The notes: a model not told the origin generated them from the letters alone. A stretch of DNA of 64,000 bases from Otatea glauca (GCA_036346275.1 CM070718.1:56548188-56612187), one strand, 5' to 3'. Counted from the first letter of the stretch, positions 10,926 through 23,560 are shown. Translations and numbers: made by a program.

Positions 10926-12001
10926 AGATTTTACTATCATGCTAGAGGGTCCAGCAACCTGTGCAGTCTGTACAGTAGTAAAATCTTACGATATATTCAG
11001 TAAATTGGTAGTAAAATCTCATTCATACGGCATTTATTGGCGAGACTTATATCATTATGTTGTTGTCGTCATCAGTAATCTACGGGTGAAAACCGTTCGT
11101 GAATTGGAGCAGTCAATAAAAAGTTGTGGCTAATCAAAGGAAAAAAGATTCTAGTACAATCAAAGAAACACATTTACTAGTTAGTTTGGACACGTAACTA
11201 ATTGGCTTAGTACAAAAAAGGATGGTTTATTGAATATGTCATAAGATTTTACTACTGCACATGTTGCTACATCCTCTGGCATGATACATTGACTTTTTAC
11301 TATCATGCAAGAGGGTTTAGCAGCCTATGCAGTAATAAAATCTTATAATATATTCAGTAAATTGACAGTAAAATCTCATTCATACAATGTTTTTTGGCGA
11401 AACTTATATCATTATATTGCTTTCGTCGTTTGTAAGCTACGATGAAAACCTATTGTGAATCAGAGCTGTCAATAAAAAGTTATGGCTAAATCAAATAAAA
11501 AAGGATTCCAGTACAAACAATGAAATGCATTTACTAGTTGGTCTAGGCATGTAACTGATTAGCTTAGTACAAACAATGATGGTTTGCTGAATGTGTCATA
11601 AGATTTTACTACTGCAAAGATTGCACAGACTGCTGAACCCTCTGGTATGATACATAGATTTTACTATCATGCCAAATGGTTCAGTAGCCTATAAAGTGTG
11701 TGTGGTAGTAAAATCTTACGATATATTCAGTAAATTGGATATGGCATTTATTGGAGTGACTTATATCGTTATGTTGCTTTTGTCGTCAGTAATCTACAGG
11801 TGAAAACCGTTTGTGAATCGAAGCTGTTAATAAAAAGTTATAGCTAAATCAAAAGGAAAAAAATTCTAGTACAACCAATAAAAAACATTTACTAGTTGGT
11901 TTGGACGCGTAACTGATTGATTTAGTACAAACAAAGATGGTTTACTGAATGTGTCGTAATATTTTACTACAGCACATACTGCACAAGTTACTGAACCCTC
12001 T
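10910..12001 (+). repeat. Tandem array of about 365-bp units (left part)
   Basis: Three successive units start with TTTTACTATCATGC near 10929, 11293 and 11658, giving a period of about 365 bp. Each contains AAATCTTA..ATATATTCAGTAAATTG, a TTATTGGAGTGAC/TTGGCGAGACTTATATC block, GTGAATCGGAGCTGTCAATAAAAAGTT, an ACATTTACTAGTT segment and ends near GAACCCTCT. The third unit is cut by the chromovirus and resumes at 23193. Confidence 0.8.
11997..12001. repeat. Left 5-bp target duplication (CCTCT) of the chromovirus
   Basis: Matches 23188-23192 exactly. Joining the flanks gives GAACCCTCTGGTATAATA, matching the uninterrupted neighbouring unit near 11637. Confidence 0.93.
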
Positions 12002-15000
12002 TGTGGGACCCCAGATTTACCATCCGGAATCTCCTGTGTATTTCTATACTAGTCCCAGATCAGTTGCTAGTACACACAGTGAAGCAGTGATTATCATAAC
12101 CAGAACAGAACGAAGAGAAAACAAAATATAGCATAATCATAAATTACCAGCCACATGGCTATTTATTACATCTCCTGGTCACATGACCAAAGTTCTCAAA
12201 GAATGAAACACAAAAAAAACAACAAGATAAAACCCAAAAGACACCACAAAGCGATTTACTAGGAGCGCACGCTTAGTTATCTTGGCGATCGCCACAAGCT
12301 CCTCATCATAGAATTCATTGTCTTCAATCGCATCTTGGTAATTCTCGATGACAAAATTTTGTGTAGCATGTGAGTACAAACGTACTCGCAAGTCCGGGAA
12401 AATGCATCATGAAGGGCTTTCAAGGAAGGCTTAATAGGGTTCTTTTGCACAAAGCCGATTTAACAAACATTATTAATAATAATTTTCACAAAGCGCTTTA
12501 ACAATTATTTGTACAATTGAAATTATTACTAACTCTAGTGAAGGTTCCAACCACCAACACTAGTATACGTGCTCTAACCGCCCATTTTGAAAGATCTTGT
12601 TTAACCATCACATGACTCCATCTGTCATGATTCAAAACAGTTCCATATACGATTGGCTCAATCCGCCAAATAAACATTCAAGAGTTCTAACCACTCCCGA
12701 ATTCCCAAAGCATCGCTTATTTTGAAAACCAAAACCAAGTCTACCAAGATGAAAGCATTCTTCGCTTTGCCTTTGACCAGTAGGCACGGCTATTCGAATA
12801 GATTTACTCGCAGAGGTGTACTGACTTTACCCACAAGACATGATCATCTCTTTAATGCCAAGCGCTACGAACACACTTCCTTTGGTGTGCGGCAGAGAGA
12901 TCATGACAAGGCCTTTACAATGTATACGCCTAACCCGACCCACCCGCTAAGGTTTCACCGTTGTTAGGGTTCTATCCACCCAATCTGAAGCCCCTCTTGC
13001 GCTGCGGTGAGAAATACGACATGCCTCCATCCAAGACTCACATTCCACCAATGGCGAGTCTAAGTTAGGTTTCTACAAATTATTCAGCCAGTCGTACCTA
13101 TTATAGACTTGTGGTTGCACGGTAATGCTTAGAATGGACGGTCATAAGCGCGATCCTTAAATTGATTAGGCGGCTTTCACAAACCAAAACCAATGCTCCA
13201 TCCGCACCGCCGACAAACCATTCCGCCCCAACTGAACCATTTTAATTTTATTTTTATTTTACAATCACAGCAGCAATCACCTTGCTACAGATTTCGATAA
13301 AACACATTTCAACAACATTTTAGAATTTATCCCACCATAGGCATTTTGATCAACGTCAATCCTAAGCACGATCTATCAGTACTAAACAAGATTAATCACA
13401 TAATACATGATTTCATGATTAAATCTTAGGGTTACAAAGGCATGGTAATCAAACAGCAAGGATGTTATTTCGAAATGGGCATAACTAACATTCTATATTT
13501 TAACATCATCGGTTTATGTAAATAGCCATGCAAGTTGCAAACTTTTTATAAAACAGTTATAAACAATGGGATCAACGTGCGTCAAGGAGACTTGCCTTCG
13601 TCAGCGAAGTGCGCTGCGCTGTTCGAGGTCTTCTCCTTCGTCGGCATTTACGACCGCTTCTTCGACTACACGCAAAACGGTGCATGAAATGAATAAAATA
13701 AAATAAATAGAAACTAAAAATTATAATAAAAATACTGCCAGATAGAGGATGAATTTAGATGAATTTAGAAATTTGAATCACTCGATTCGGAGTTACGACG
13801 GAGGAGAAACAATTGTTTGAAGTTGAATCGAAAGAAAAACAGAAAACACAGAGCGCATTGTTCATTCGCGAGAAACAGAGCGAAACCATGGCGCATGGGG
13901 ATAGGGCCAGGGCGGCCGGCCAGAGAAATGGAAGATAGGGTGAGCTTCATGAAGAGCTCGACGCCGCGAATCCAAAGGTGAGACCGGATTTCAAGAGGCT
14001 TACCGAGACGCATTTAATCGACGCCGCAAAGATGGTTAGGCCGACGATGTTCAAACGCCAAATTCGTCGCCGTCCTGTAATGAAACCCAAATTTTCTTGA
14101 GGGCTTATGATCTTTGCGACAAGATGCACAAAATGACGCGAACGGAATTTGATTTGGCTCACCGGATCAAAAGTTGGCTCGCCGGTGTCTTTCGTCGACG
14201 TTGGGCTGCGGTTTTCGCGAGTTTTGGAAAAGAAAACGGATCTGAATCAAAGAGGCAAAGTGAGCATGGGGTAGAGCACAGCAAGACGAAGCTTTTGAGT
14301 ACCCGCACGCCCGGTGAGGTGAAGAAACGCCGAGATAATGACCGAGCAATAAATTGTCATCAACGCTTAATTGCGCCGTTTCGCTCGGATTAAGGATGGG
14401 TAACGGCAGGAATTGAATCCTTGCATCAATATGGTCGCAACGCTTCAACTCTCCCTTGATTTGATGCGAAAATGAAGAAGTTATAAACATTTTTCTCTTT
14501 TGGACATTGGAGAGGAGTGCTAGGGAGAACACAGGCGCTGGAGGTTGAAGACGCCACTGTAGCTCGACATGTGGGTCCAAATGAATAGTCTTTGAGAATA
14601 AAGCGAAGGATAAAATAGATAGAAGCCTCTAGAAATCTTGGAAAAATTCTCAAAAATACTATGGAATATTTGGAACCTAACAAAATTGGTTTCGGAATTG
14701 ATTTAGAGAATTTTGAAATTTAGATAATTTCGGGACGAATATAATGGATTTGATGAAAGCGCGAGAGATAAAATAGCAAAGAGACTCTATAAATCTTGGA
14801 AAATTTTCCAAAATCATTATAGAATATTTGAAACCTAATTTGATGTATTTTGAGATTTTTGGAGCATTTTGGAACTCGGGTGAAATTTTGGATAAGGACC
14901 GGAATATGAAATTTTAACTTTGCGGACAATAAAGAATTGAACTCCAGTTTCGGGAGGATATGGATGCCAGGTTAATTAGAACACCGAGGAAGATCCAAAT

Positions 15001-15056
15001 TTTGAATTTAATAAATTTTAAAATAATTTTTGGAACAATGAAAACTGGATGTTACA
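12002..15056 (-). repeat. 3' LTR of the chromovirus (left in the window)
   Basis: Starts TGTGGGACCCCAG and ends ACTGGATGTTACA. Colinear with 20117-23187 along its whole length. Contains the block around ACTTGTGGTTGCACGG (13110) shared with other LTRs in the window, and a GC-rich stretch at 13890-14580. Confidence 0.92.
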
Positions 15057-15070
15057 AACCTACCCCTTAG
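15057..15070 (-). other. Polypurine tract of the chromovirus
   Basis: On the minus strand CTAAGGGGTAGGTT directly abuts the TGTAACATCC start of the 3' LTR. This is the expected position for second-strand priming. Confidence 0.7.
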
Positions 15071-15099
15071 AGAGAATCTCGACCCGAGATTCGGACGGA

Positions 15100-15316
15100 G
15101 AAAGAGAAAAGATCGGAAACACGGCTCGAGGTCCTCTTCTCGCTCCCAAGTTGCTTCTTTCTCGGAATGGTTGCTCCACTGAACTTTGCAAAACTTGATC
15201 ACACGGCTTCGGGTTCTACGCTCCGCTTCATCCAAGATTCTGATCGGATACTCGGGATAAGAGAGATCTTCTTTTAGTTCCATCTCTTCAAATGGCAACT
15301 GTTCTTGTGCACTCAA
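15100..15316 (-). pseudogene. Chromodomain end of the chromovirus integrase
   Basis: A minus-strand frame carries YPEYPIRILDEAERRTRS, then KVQW, then EATWEREEDL, the classic fold signature of retrotransposon chromodomains: beta strands with aromatic residues and the final TWE helix start. In chromoviruses this module follows integrase and directs insertion to particular chromatin. It lies in a different frame from the integrase core at 15514-16065, so at least one frameshift separates them. It ends about 40 bases before the purine tract. Confidence 0.82.
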
Positions 15317-15513
15317 GACATTTCTTTAGTGAGAAACATGGAAGACATCATGCACCTTTGACAACCGGAGAGGAAGTTTCAACTTATAAGCAACTTCTCT
15401 CTTCGCAACCATCGAAATGGACCGATATAGCGAGGTGCAAGTTTCCGCTAACTCAAACGACGATTTCCTTTAGGGGTGAAACTTTCAGATACACATGATC
15501 ACCAGTGCAAAGC

Positions 15514-16065
15514 TTAAATCCCGACGACGGTTATCGGATAACTTTTACGCTTTGATCGAGCTATTTTTAAATTCTGACGAATCACTCTCACTTGCTCTTC
15601 TGCTTCTTTCAGAATATCAGGCCCGATTACTTGTCCCCCCTCTGTCTCTTTCCAATACAACGGTGTTCGGCATTTTCTTCCGTAAAGAGCTTCAAAAGGT
15701 GCCATCTTTAAACTTGACTGGTAACTGTTATTGTACGAGAATTCTGCATACGACAAATTCTGATCCCAAGATGAACTGTATGTCAAAGCACAAGCTCTCA
15801 TCATATATTCTAGTATTTGATTTATCCTTTCCGTCTGACCATCTATCTGAGGATGGTATGCAGTACTGAAGTTTAGGTTTGTGCCCAGAACCTCATGCAA
15901 CTTCTGCCAAAACCTCGAGGTAAACTGGGAACCTTGATCTGACACGATCTTCTTTGGCACACCATGCAAACATACAATTTTGTCCATGTATAGCTCTGCG
16001 AGTTTATCACCAGAATATGTTGTCTTCACAGGAATAAAGTGTTCAACCTTAGTCAATCTATCCAC
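15514..16065 (-). pseudogene. Integrase catalytic core of the chromovirus (frame-shifted piece)
   Basis: The frame opens with DRLTKVEHFIPVK, a conserved segment following the first catalytic Asp of gypsy integrases. It continues through the second catalytic Asp in IVSDQGSQFTSRFW and the Glu in HPQIDGQTERINQ, then the GPY-like region with FEALYGRKCRTPLYW. It overlaps the upstream RT-RNase H frame by only a few codons in another frame, which points to a single frameshift within the core. Not translatable as one protein in this copy. Confidence 0.9.
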
Positions 16066-17516
16066 AATAACCCATATTGAATCATATCCGGACTTAGTTC
16101 GGGAAGTCCGTGATAAAATCCATTCCTATTTCTTCCCATTTCCAAACAGAATCGCAAGGGTTGTAACAACTCCTGGTGGTCTCGATGCTCTACTTTAACT
16201 AATTGACAAATATCACAACGAGCCACGAAATCACCAACTTCTCTTTTCATATTCGACCACCAATATTTTTCTTTCAAATCCGAGTACATTTTCGTACTTC
16301 CCGGATGAATAGAATAAACAGAATCATGAGCCTCTTTTAAAATCACATCTTTGATTTCTTTCTGGTTAGGAACTACAATTCTTTTTCCAAACCAAATGGT
16401 ACCTTTCTCATCCTCAGAAAATTCAGGAAATTTTCCTTTCTTCATACCATCTTTTAGGTCTATGATACCACTATCATTCTTTTGAGCCTCTCTGATCTGA
16501 TCTTCCAGGGTTGAATGCACTTCGACATTGAAAACACAACCTTCATTTACCAATTCCAAGTTGAGGCGTCTGAACTCTTCATGAAGTGTTGGCTGACTTT
16601 CCCGAACCATAACATTGTTGCAATAACTTTTCCTACTTAAAGCATCCGCAACAACATTAGCTTTTTCGGGATGATAATGGATGCCAATATCATAATCTTT
16701 AACTAATTCCAACCATCTTCTCTGCCTCAGATTGAGATCCGGCTGAGTAAAAATGTATTTCAAACTCTTATGATCCGTATAAATCTCACATCGATTCCCA
16801 ATCAAATAATGCCTCCAAATTTTGAGTGCGTGCACAACTGCTGCTAACTCCAAATCATGAGTTGGGTAATTTTCTTCATGGGGTCGCAGTTGTCTTGAGG
16901 CATAAGCTAAGACTTTACCTTCTTGCGTTAATACACATCCGAGACCTTGCTTTGAGGCATCGCAGTAAACTTCAAAATCCTTATGAATATCCGGCAGAAC
17001 AAGTACTGGTGCTGAAGTTAACCTCTTCTTCAATTCCTGAAAACTTTGCTCACAAGATTTAGTCCATTCAAACTTCTTCTCCTTCTTCAAAAGTTGAGTG
17101 AGAGGTCTCGCTATCTTGGAAAAACCCTCAATAAAACACCGATAATAGCCTGCTAATCCAAGAAAACTTCTGATATCTGGAACAGACTTGGGTTGCTTCC
17201 AATCCAAAACGTCCTTCACCTTTATAGGGTCTACTGCTACTCCTCCAGCAGAAATAACATGACCTAAGAAAGCAACTTCCTTCAACCAAAAATCACATTT
17301 ACTGAACTTAGCATACAGCTGATGCTCTCTGAGCTTTTCCAAAATTATCCTCAAATGATCCTCATGCTCTTTCTCATTCTTGGAATAGATAAGAATGTCA
17401 TCAATAAAAACGACAACAAACTTATCCAAAAACTCCATAAACACCTTATTCATCAAATTCATGAAATATGACGGTGCATTTGTTAAACCAAAGGACATCA
17501 CTGTAAACTCGTACAA
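16053..17516 (-). pseudogene. Reverse transcriptase, RNase H and integrase zinc-finger part of the chromovirus
   Basis: 487-residue open frame. Residues 2-15 (YEFTVMSFGLTNAP) are RT motif 4, and residues 37-40 (FIDD) hold the catalytic Asp pair at about 17397-17408. The thumb continues to LGHVIS and FLGLAGYYRCFI. RNase H begins about residue 180 with YCDASKQGLGCVL, then ELAAVVHALK and TDHKSL, ending ADALSRK. From about residue 390 a HHCC zinc finger (H...HPG, then CDICQ) opens the integrase. The N-terminal half of RT lies beyond 17516 in other frames with stops, so this is a fragment of a broken polyprotein. Confidence 0.92.
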
Positions 17517-18238
17517 TCCATAGCGGGTAGTAAAGGCTGTCTTCGGAATATCTTCTTTTCTTATCTTGAGCTGATGATATCCCGATCTTAAGTCTATTTT
17601 TGAGAAAACTGAGCTCCTTTCAACCGATCAAATAGATCATCTATCCTTGGCAAAGGATACTTATTCTTTATTGTGACCTCATTCGGTGATCTCGTAGTCT
17701 ATGCACATTCTCGATCGCCATCCTTCTTCTTAACGAAGATTACGGTGAACCCCAAGGTGATGAACTTGGTCTTATAAATCCTTTCTCTGCAGTTCTTCAA
17801 TCTGTTTCTTCATCTCTGCTAATTCATTAGCGTGTAACCGATAAGGCCTCTTCGAGATAGGAGATGTACTGTACAAGCTCAATCATAAACTCAATATCAC
17901 GGTGCCGTGGCATACTGTGCAAATCTTCTGGGAATACATCTAGGTATTCATTCACTATGGGCACATTTTCCAAAGATGTACCTTTTAGTCTGGTTGGTAC
18001 TACCCCCTTAGAGGAGAGATTGGACAGAACTCCACTCGAATTCCCTCAGACTAGTAAGGAGATAGCTCTACTAGCACACGATCTATCGACCTTTGTACTT
18101 GGTTAACCAGTCCATTCCAAGGATTACTTCTATACCCTTAGTATCCAATAATATTAAGTTCGCTAGAACTTTGCCCTTTATAATTATGTCTATTTTTGGA
18201 CAAATAGCGCTTGTTCTTAGTTCTTTACGAGGATTGAA
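17517..18238 (-). pseudogene. N-terminal RT part of the chromovirus, heavily frame-shifted
   Basis: Between the protease and the open RT frame, scattered minus-strand pieces in different frames resemble the start of a gypsy RT (a KNKYPLPRIDDLF-like segment near 17640-17670 and a VIFVKKKDG-like segment near 17725-17745). Several single-base shifts interrupt them. No start or continuous frame. Confidence 0.6.
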
Positions 18239-18958
18239 CTAGCAAGGATTTCTAAGTCGAATCGTATCCCATCCATGCTTTCTAACCAAATACTCTGATA
18301 TGAATGAATGCGAAGCACCAGAATCAAACAATACTGAAGCAGGAACTGAATTAACGAAGAACTTACCATACACCACATCAGGTGCGTCCTGAACTTCTTC
18401 AGCAGTGACGTGATTAACACGTCCTCTTCCGATGGTGCGAGAAGTACGCGGAGTCTGCGGCGTTCCTCTTCCCGTAGCTGGTCTTTGGGGCACGAGCCGA
18501 GTAGATCCTGTGTTGAACCGAATCGGGTCAAAGCTCGACGCTTCGAGGACAAGATTATTAGCGTAATGTCCCATCTCCCTGCAGTTAAAGCATTGGACTC
18601 CTGCAGTTGCTGCGTTGCTCTTCTGAACTTGATTTCCTGTATTGCCAGCAGGGGCTTGAGTGAACTGACGAGGAGTGGACATTGGGGTCCTGGAAGTATT
18701 GGTGGCTACTTGGCCGCTTTGGATCGAATTTGGAAGAAACGGGTTTGGAGCTACCGCACCACGCTGCGCTTGAAACATCAACTTCCTCTTTCTTGATTCA
18801 AATAGCCGACGACGAGCATCCTCTTGGATCAAAGCCTTGTTCACCATGTCTTTGGAATGAAGGAGGTCATTTGATACCGGATGAACTTTGATATTGGGGT
18901 CAAGGCCCTCCATGAAGCGCCAAATCTTAGCCTCATCCGAGAAACATCTTGATAGCAT
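18239..18958 (-). pseudogene. Gag C-terminus with zinc knuckle and aspartic protease
   Basis: The minus-strand frame runs from the end of the gag core (EAKIWRFMEGL, then KALIQEDARRR) through a basic, Gln/Pro-rich linker to a CCHC-type knuckle (CFNCREMGHYAN, about 18595). The last Cys of the knuckle is replaced by Asn. About 250 bases further comes LFDSGASHSFIS (about 18325), the active-site Asp loop of a retroviral-type protease. It is in a different frame from both the upstream gag piece and the downstream RT. Confidence 0.87.
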
Positions 18959-19600
18959 AACGAGAAAGTGCGTGAACCAATTCGGATATTACGAGGTGAA
19001 AGGTTTCCTTGTTGCGACTTGTGAAACTCACGCCTCTTCATTTCCATAATCCCTTGGGAATATGAGTAGCCAAAAGCTTCCACAAATTCATTCCAAGTGA
19101 TACTGGCTTCCTCGTAAAGGCGTGGTAATTTTCCCACCAACTTGCAAATGGTTCCTTTCGGTGATGAGAGGCATATAAGACACTCTCAAATTCATCACAC
19201 TGGGCTAAGAAAAGCTTCTTTTCTACATCTTTTAACCAATCGTCAGCCTCCAAAGGGTCCACTGATCCTGCGAAAGTTGGGGGTCTGGTCCTCATGAATT
19301 CCCCGAACATAGATCGAGGTGGTGAGCTACGACTGAGCTGGGATTGCTTGCGTGATTCAGCGCATTTTGCGCCAAAGCTTGCAGAATTTGCATTTGCATG
19401 GCCATCATCCGCTCCATGCTTGGCGGTTGGTTCGGGGTGGGGTGGCACTTGGTTCTGCCTTACTGGAGAAGGTAGCACTTGGTTCTCGCTGCCCACAGAA
19501 CTTCCTCTTGAATCTGCACTCTTCCACGACCACGACCGCGGCCTCCTCTTCTTCCTCTGCCACGACCTCTACCAGGGTTCTCCCATCTGAAACCAAGGAC
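18959..19600 (-). pseudogene. Gag N-terminal part of the chromovirus, split in two frames
   Basis: Two overlapping minus-strand frames (19496-19038 and 19140-18841) together carry the retrotransposon gag core: PPTFAGSVDPLEADDWL, then a W-rich ITWNEFVEAFG segment, then MKRREFHKSQQGNLS. Upstream, near 19500-19580, is an Arg/Gly-rich segment (GRGRGRGRRGGRGRGR). The frame switch near 19100 is one of several frameshifts in this copy. Confidence 0.82.
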
Positions 19601-20094
19601 AGGAAAAGCACGAGGAAAGAGGGAAAAGCAAAGATAAGAAAACAGGGGATTAAACAACATCCATCAAACAAAACACAACAAAAGAAAGGAACCTCCAACT
19701 AAAATCTTTATTTAAACCAAAATAGCTTTTAAAGAGAAAATGGCTGTATCACAAATGCATAAAAGCATGATACAGTCCATCGCACAACTTATTCATCGTT
19801 CTAAACGTGAACAAAAGGAAGGGTGCTAAGCTAGACTAACTACTCCCCACTCTCCACAAAAACACGAGGAGGGATCCTCCGGTGATCACGGCAAAGATGG
19901 TGTAAACTGACATCTACAAATTTTGAAACGGGACAAGGACAGTAAACAAATTTCAAATGAAGGATGAGGTAAAGACCATACGCTAAGACAGAAAAGGTAG
20001 AAGCAAAGGAACCTAAAAAAAATTATAAGTATATTCTTATAAAAATATTAATCCTTAAGGCTTTGCCATTCTAACTACATTGCGTCCTACAGTC

Positions 20095-20112
20095 AACCTG
20101 GCTCTGATACCA
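20095..20112 (-). other. tRNA-iMet primer-binding site of the chromovirus
   Basis: The minus strand reads TGGTATCAGAGCCAGGTT, complementary to the 3' end of plant initiator tRNA-Met. It sits four bases inside the LTR edge at 20117 and fixes the 5' LTR as the right-hand one. Confidence 0.95.
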
Positions 20113-20116
20113 CCTC

Positions 20117-23100
20117 TGTGAGACCCCGGATTTACCATCCGAAATCTCCTGTGTATTTCTGTACTAGTCCCAGATCAGTTGCTAGTACACACAGTGAAGC
20201 AGTGATTATCATAACCAGAACAGAACGAAGAGAAAACAAAATATAGCATAATCATAAATTACCAGCCACATGGCTATTTATTACATCTCCTGGTCACATG
20301 ACCAAAGTTCTCAGCAGCGGAAACACAAAAAAAAACAACAAGATAAAACCCAAAAGACACCACAGGCGACGACTAGGAGCGCACGCTTAGTTATCTTGGC
20401 GATCGCCCACAAGCTCCTCATCATAGAACTCATTGTCTTCAACTGCATCTTGGTAATTCTCTGATGACAAAATTTTGTGTAGCATGTGAGTACAAACGTA
20501 CTCCGCAAGTCTGGGAAAATGCATCATGAAGGGCTTTCCAAGGAAGGCTTAATAGGGTTCTTTTGCACAAAGCCAGATTTAACAAACATTATTAATAATA
20601 ATTTTCACAAAGCAGTTTTAACAATTATTTGTACAATTGAAATTATTACTAACTCTAGTGAAGGTTCCAACCACCAACACTAGTATACTGTGCTCTAACC
20701 GCCCATTTTGAAAGATCTTGTTTAACCATCACATGACTCCATCATCATGATTCAAAACAGTTCCATATACGATTGGCTCAATCCGCCAAATAAACATTCA
20801 AGAGTTCTAACCACTCCCGAATTCCCAAAGCATCGCTTATTTTGAAAACCAAAACCAAGTCTACCAAGATGAAAGCATTCTTCGCTTTGCCTTTGACCGT
20901 AGGCACGGCTATTCAATAGATTTACTCTGCAGAGGTGTACAGCTTTACCCACAAGACATGATCATCTCTTTAATGCCAAGCGCTACGAACACACTTCCTT
21001 TGGTGTGCCGGCAGAGAGATCATGACAAGGCCTTTACAATGTATACGCCTAACCCGACCCACCCGCTAAGGTTTCACCGCTGTTAGGGTTCTATCCACCC
21101 AGTACAGAAGCCCCCTCTTGCGCCGTGTGAGAAATACGACATGCCTCCATCCGGCACTCACATTCCACCAATCAAGAGTCTAAGTTAGGTTTCTACAAAT
21201 TATTCAGCCAGGTCGTACCCATTATAGACTTGTGGTTGCACGGTAATGCTTAGAATGGACAGTCATAAGCGTCAGTCCTTAAATTGATTAGGGCGGCTTT
21301 CACAACCCAAAACCAGTGCTCCATCCGCACTACCGACAAACCATTCCGCCCCAACCTGAACCATTTTAATTTTATTTTTATTTTACAATCACAGCAGCAA
21401 TCACCTTGCTACAGTTTCGATAAAACACATTTCAACAACATTTTAGAATTTATCCCACCATAGGCATTTTGATCAACGTCAATCCTAAGCACAGTCTACC
21501 GTACTAAACAAGGTTAATCACATAATACATGATTTCATGATTAAATCTTAGGGTTACAAAGGCATGGTAATCAAACAGCAAGGATGTTATTTCGAAATGG
21601 GCATAACTAACATTCTATATTTTAACATCATCGGTTTATGTAAATAGCCATGCAAGTTGCAAACTTTTTATAAAACAGTTATAAACAATGGGATCAACGT
21701 GCGTCAAGGAGACTTGCCTTCATCAACGAAGTGCGCTGCGCTGTTCTGGAGGTCTTCTCCTTCGTCGGCGACGACGACCGCTTCTTCGACTACACGCAAA
21801 ACGGTGCATGAAATGAATAAAATAAAATAAATAGAAACTAAAAATTATAATAAAAATACTGGCAGATAGAGGATGAATTTAGATGAATTTAGAAATTTGA
21901 ATCACTCGATTCGGAGTTACGACGGAGGAGAAACAATTGTTTGAAGTTGAATCAGAAAGAAAAACAGAAAAACATCAGTAGCGGCACTGTTCATTCGCGA
22001 GAAACAGAGCGAAACCATGGCGCATGGGGATAGGGCCAGGCGGCCGCCAGCGAAATGGAAGATAGGGTGAGCATCATGAAGAGCTCGACGCCGCGAATCC
22101 AAAGGTGAGACCGATTTCAAGAGGCTTACCGGAGACGCACGAATCGACGCCGCAAAGATGGTTAGGCCGACGATGTTCAAACGTCAAATTCGTCGCCGTC
22201 CTGTAATGAAACCCAAATTTTCTTGAGGGCTTTTGATCTTTGCGACAAGATGCACAAAATGACGCGAACGGAATTTGATTTGGCTCACCGGATCAAAAGT
22301 TGGCTCGCCGGTGTCTTTCGTCGACGTTGGGCTGCGGTTTTCGCGAGTTTTGGAAAAGAAAACGGATCTGAATCAAAGAGGCAAAGTGAGCATGGGGTAG
22401 AGCACAGCAAGACGAAGCTTTTGAGTACCCGCACGCCCGGTGAGGTGAAGAAACGCCGAGATAATGACCGAGCAATAAATTGTCATCAACGCTTAATTGC
22501 GGCCGTTTCGCTCGGATTAAGGATGGGTAACGGCAGGAATTGAATCCTTGCATCAATACGGTCGCAACGCTTCAACTCTCCCTTGATTTGATGCGAAAAT
22601 GAAGAAGTTATAAACATTTTCTCTTTTGGACATTGGAGAGGAGTGCTACGGGAGAACACAGGCGCTGGAGGTTGAAGACGCCACTGTAGCTCGACATGTG
22701 GGTCCAAATGAATAGTCTTGAGAATAAAGCGTGAAGGATAAAATAGATAGAAGCCTCTAGAAATCTTGGAAAAATTCTCAAAAATACTATGGAATATTTG
22801 GAACCTAACAAAATTGGTTTCGGAATTGATTTAGAGAATTTTGAAATTTAGATAATTTCGGGACGAATATAATGGATTTGATGAAAGCGCGAGAGATAAA
22901 ATAGCAAAGAGACTCTATAAATCTTGGAAAATTTTCCAAAATCATTATAGAATATTTGAAACCTAATTCAATGTATTTTGAGATTTTTGGAGCATTTTAG
23001 AACTCGGGTGAAATTTTGGATAAGGACCGGAATATGAAATTTTAACTTTGCGGACAATAAAGAATTGAACTCCAGTTTCGGGAGGATATGGATGCCAGGT

Positions 23101-23187
23101 TAATTAGAACACCGAGGAAGATCCAAATTTTGAATTTAATAAATTTTAAAATAATTTTTGGAACAACAGAAAATCTGGGATGTTACA
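20117..23187 (-). repeat. 5' LTR of the chromovirus (right in the window)
   Basis: Starts TGTGAGACCCCGG and ends TCTGGGATGTTACA. Pairs with 12002-15056. Differences between the two copies concentrate at former CCG/CGG sites (see findings). Confidence 0.92.
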
Positions 23188-23192
23188 CCTCT
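23188..23192. repeat. Right 5-bp target duplication (CCTCT) of the chromovirus
   Basis: Exact match to 11997-12001. Confidence 0.93.
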
Positions 23193-23560
23193 GGTATAAT
23201 AATAAAATCTATGTATCGGACACGTAGATTTTACTATCCATATACATAGATTTTACTATCATTTCAGAGGGTTCAGCAGCCTGTGCAATAGTAAAATCTT
23301 ACGACACATTCAGTAAATTGGCAGTAAAATCTCATTCATACAACTTTTATTGGCAAGATTTATATTATTATGTTACTCTTATCGTCAGTAAGCTACTAGT
23401 AAAAACCATTCATGAATCGAAACTCACAGTAAAAAGTTTTGGCTAAATAAAAAAAATCTAGTATAAACAAGGAAATGAATTTACTAGTTGGTTTGCCCAT
23501 GTAACTGATAGGCTTAGTCAACTAGGGTAGTTTCATTCTTTCGCTGATTAGTATGATGCA
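23193..23560 (+). repeat. Continuation of the 365-bp repeat array right of the chromovirus
   Basis: Resumes with GGTATAATAATAAAATC and contains another full unit: TTTTACTATCATTTC (about 23253), CATTCAGTAAATTGGCAG, TTATTGGCAAGATTTATA, and TTTACTAGTTGGTTTGCCC. Confidence 0.8.

Larger units (their letters stand above)
12002..23187 (-). mobile_element. Complete Tekay-type Ty3/gypsy chromovirus
   Basis: An 11,186 bp LTR retrotransposon whose genes run on the minus strand. Long LTRs (3055 and 3071 bp) carry TG...CA ends and are flanked by a perfect 5-bp target duplication (CCTCT). A tRNA-iMet primer site is next to the LTR at 20117 and a purine tract next to the LTR at 15056, which sets the orientation. 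Order on the minus strand is gag, protease, RT, RNase H, integrase, chromodomain, as in Ty3/gypsy. A C-terminal chromodomain together with about 3 kb LTRs fits the Tekay (Del) lineage. All coding parts carry frameshifts, so the copy as written is non-autonomous. Confidence 0.93.

Noticed and set aside
18410..18796. Plus-strand ORFs within the gag/protease region
   Set aside because: Opposite-strand shadows of the minus-strand retroelement frames.
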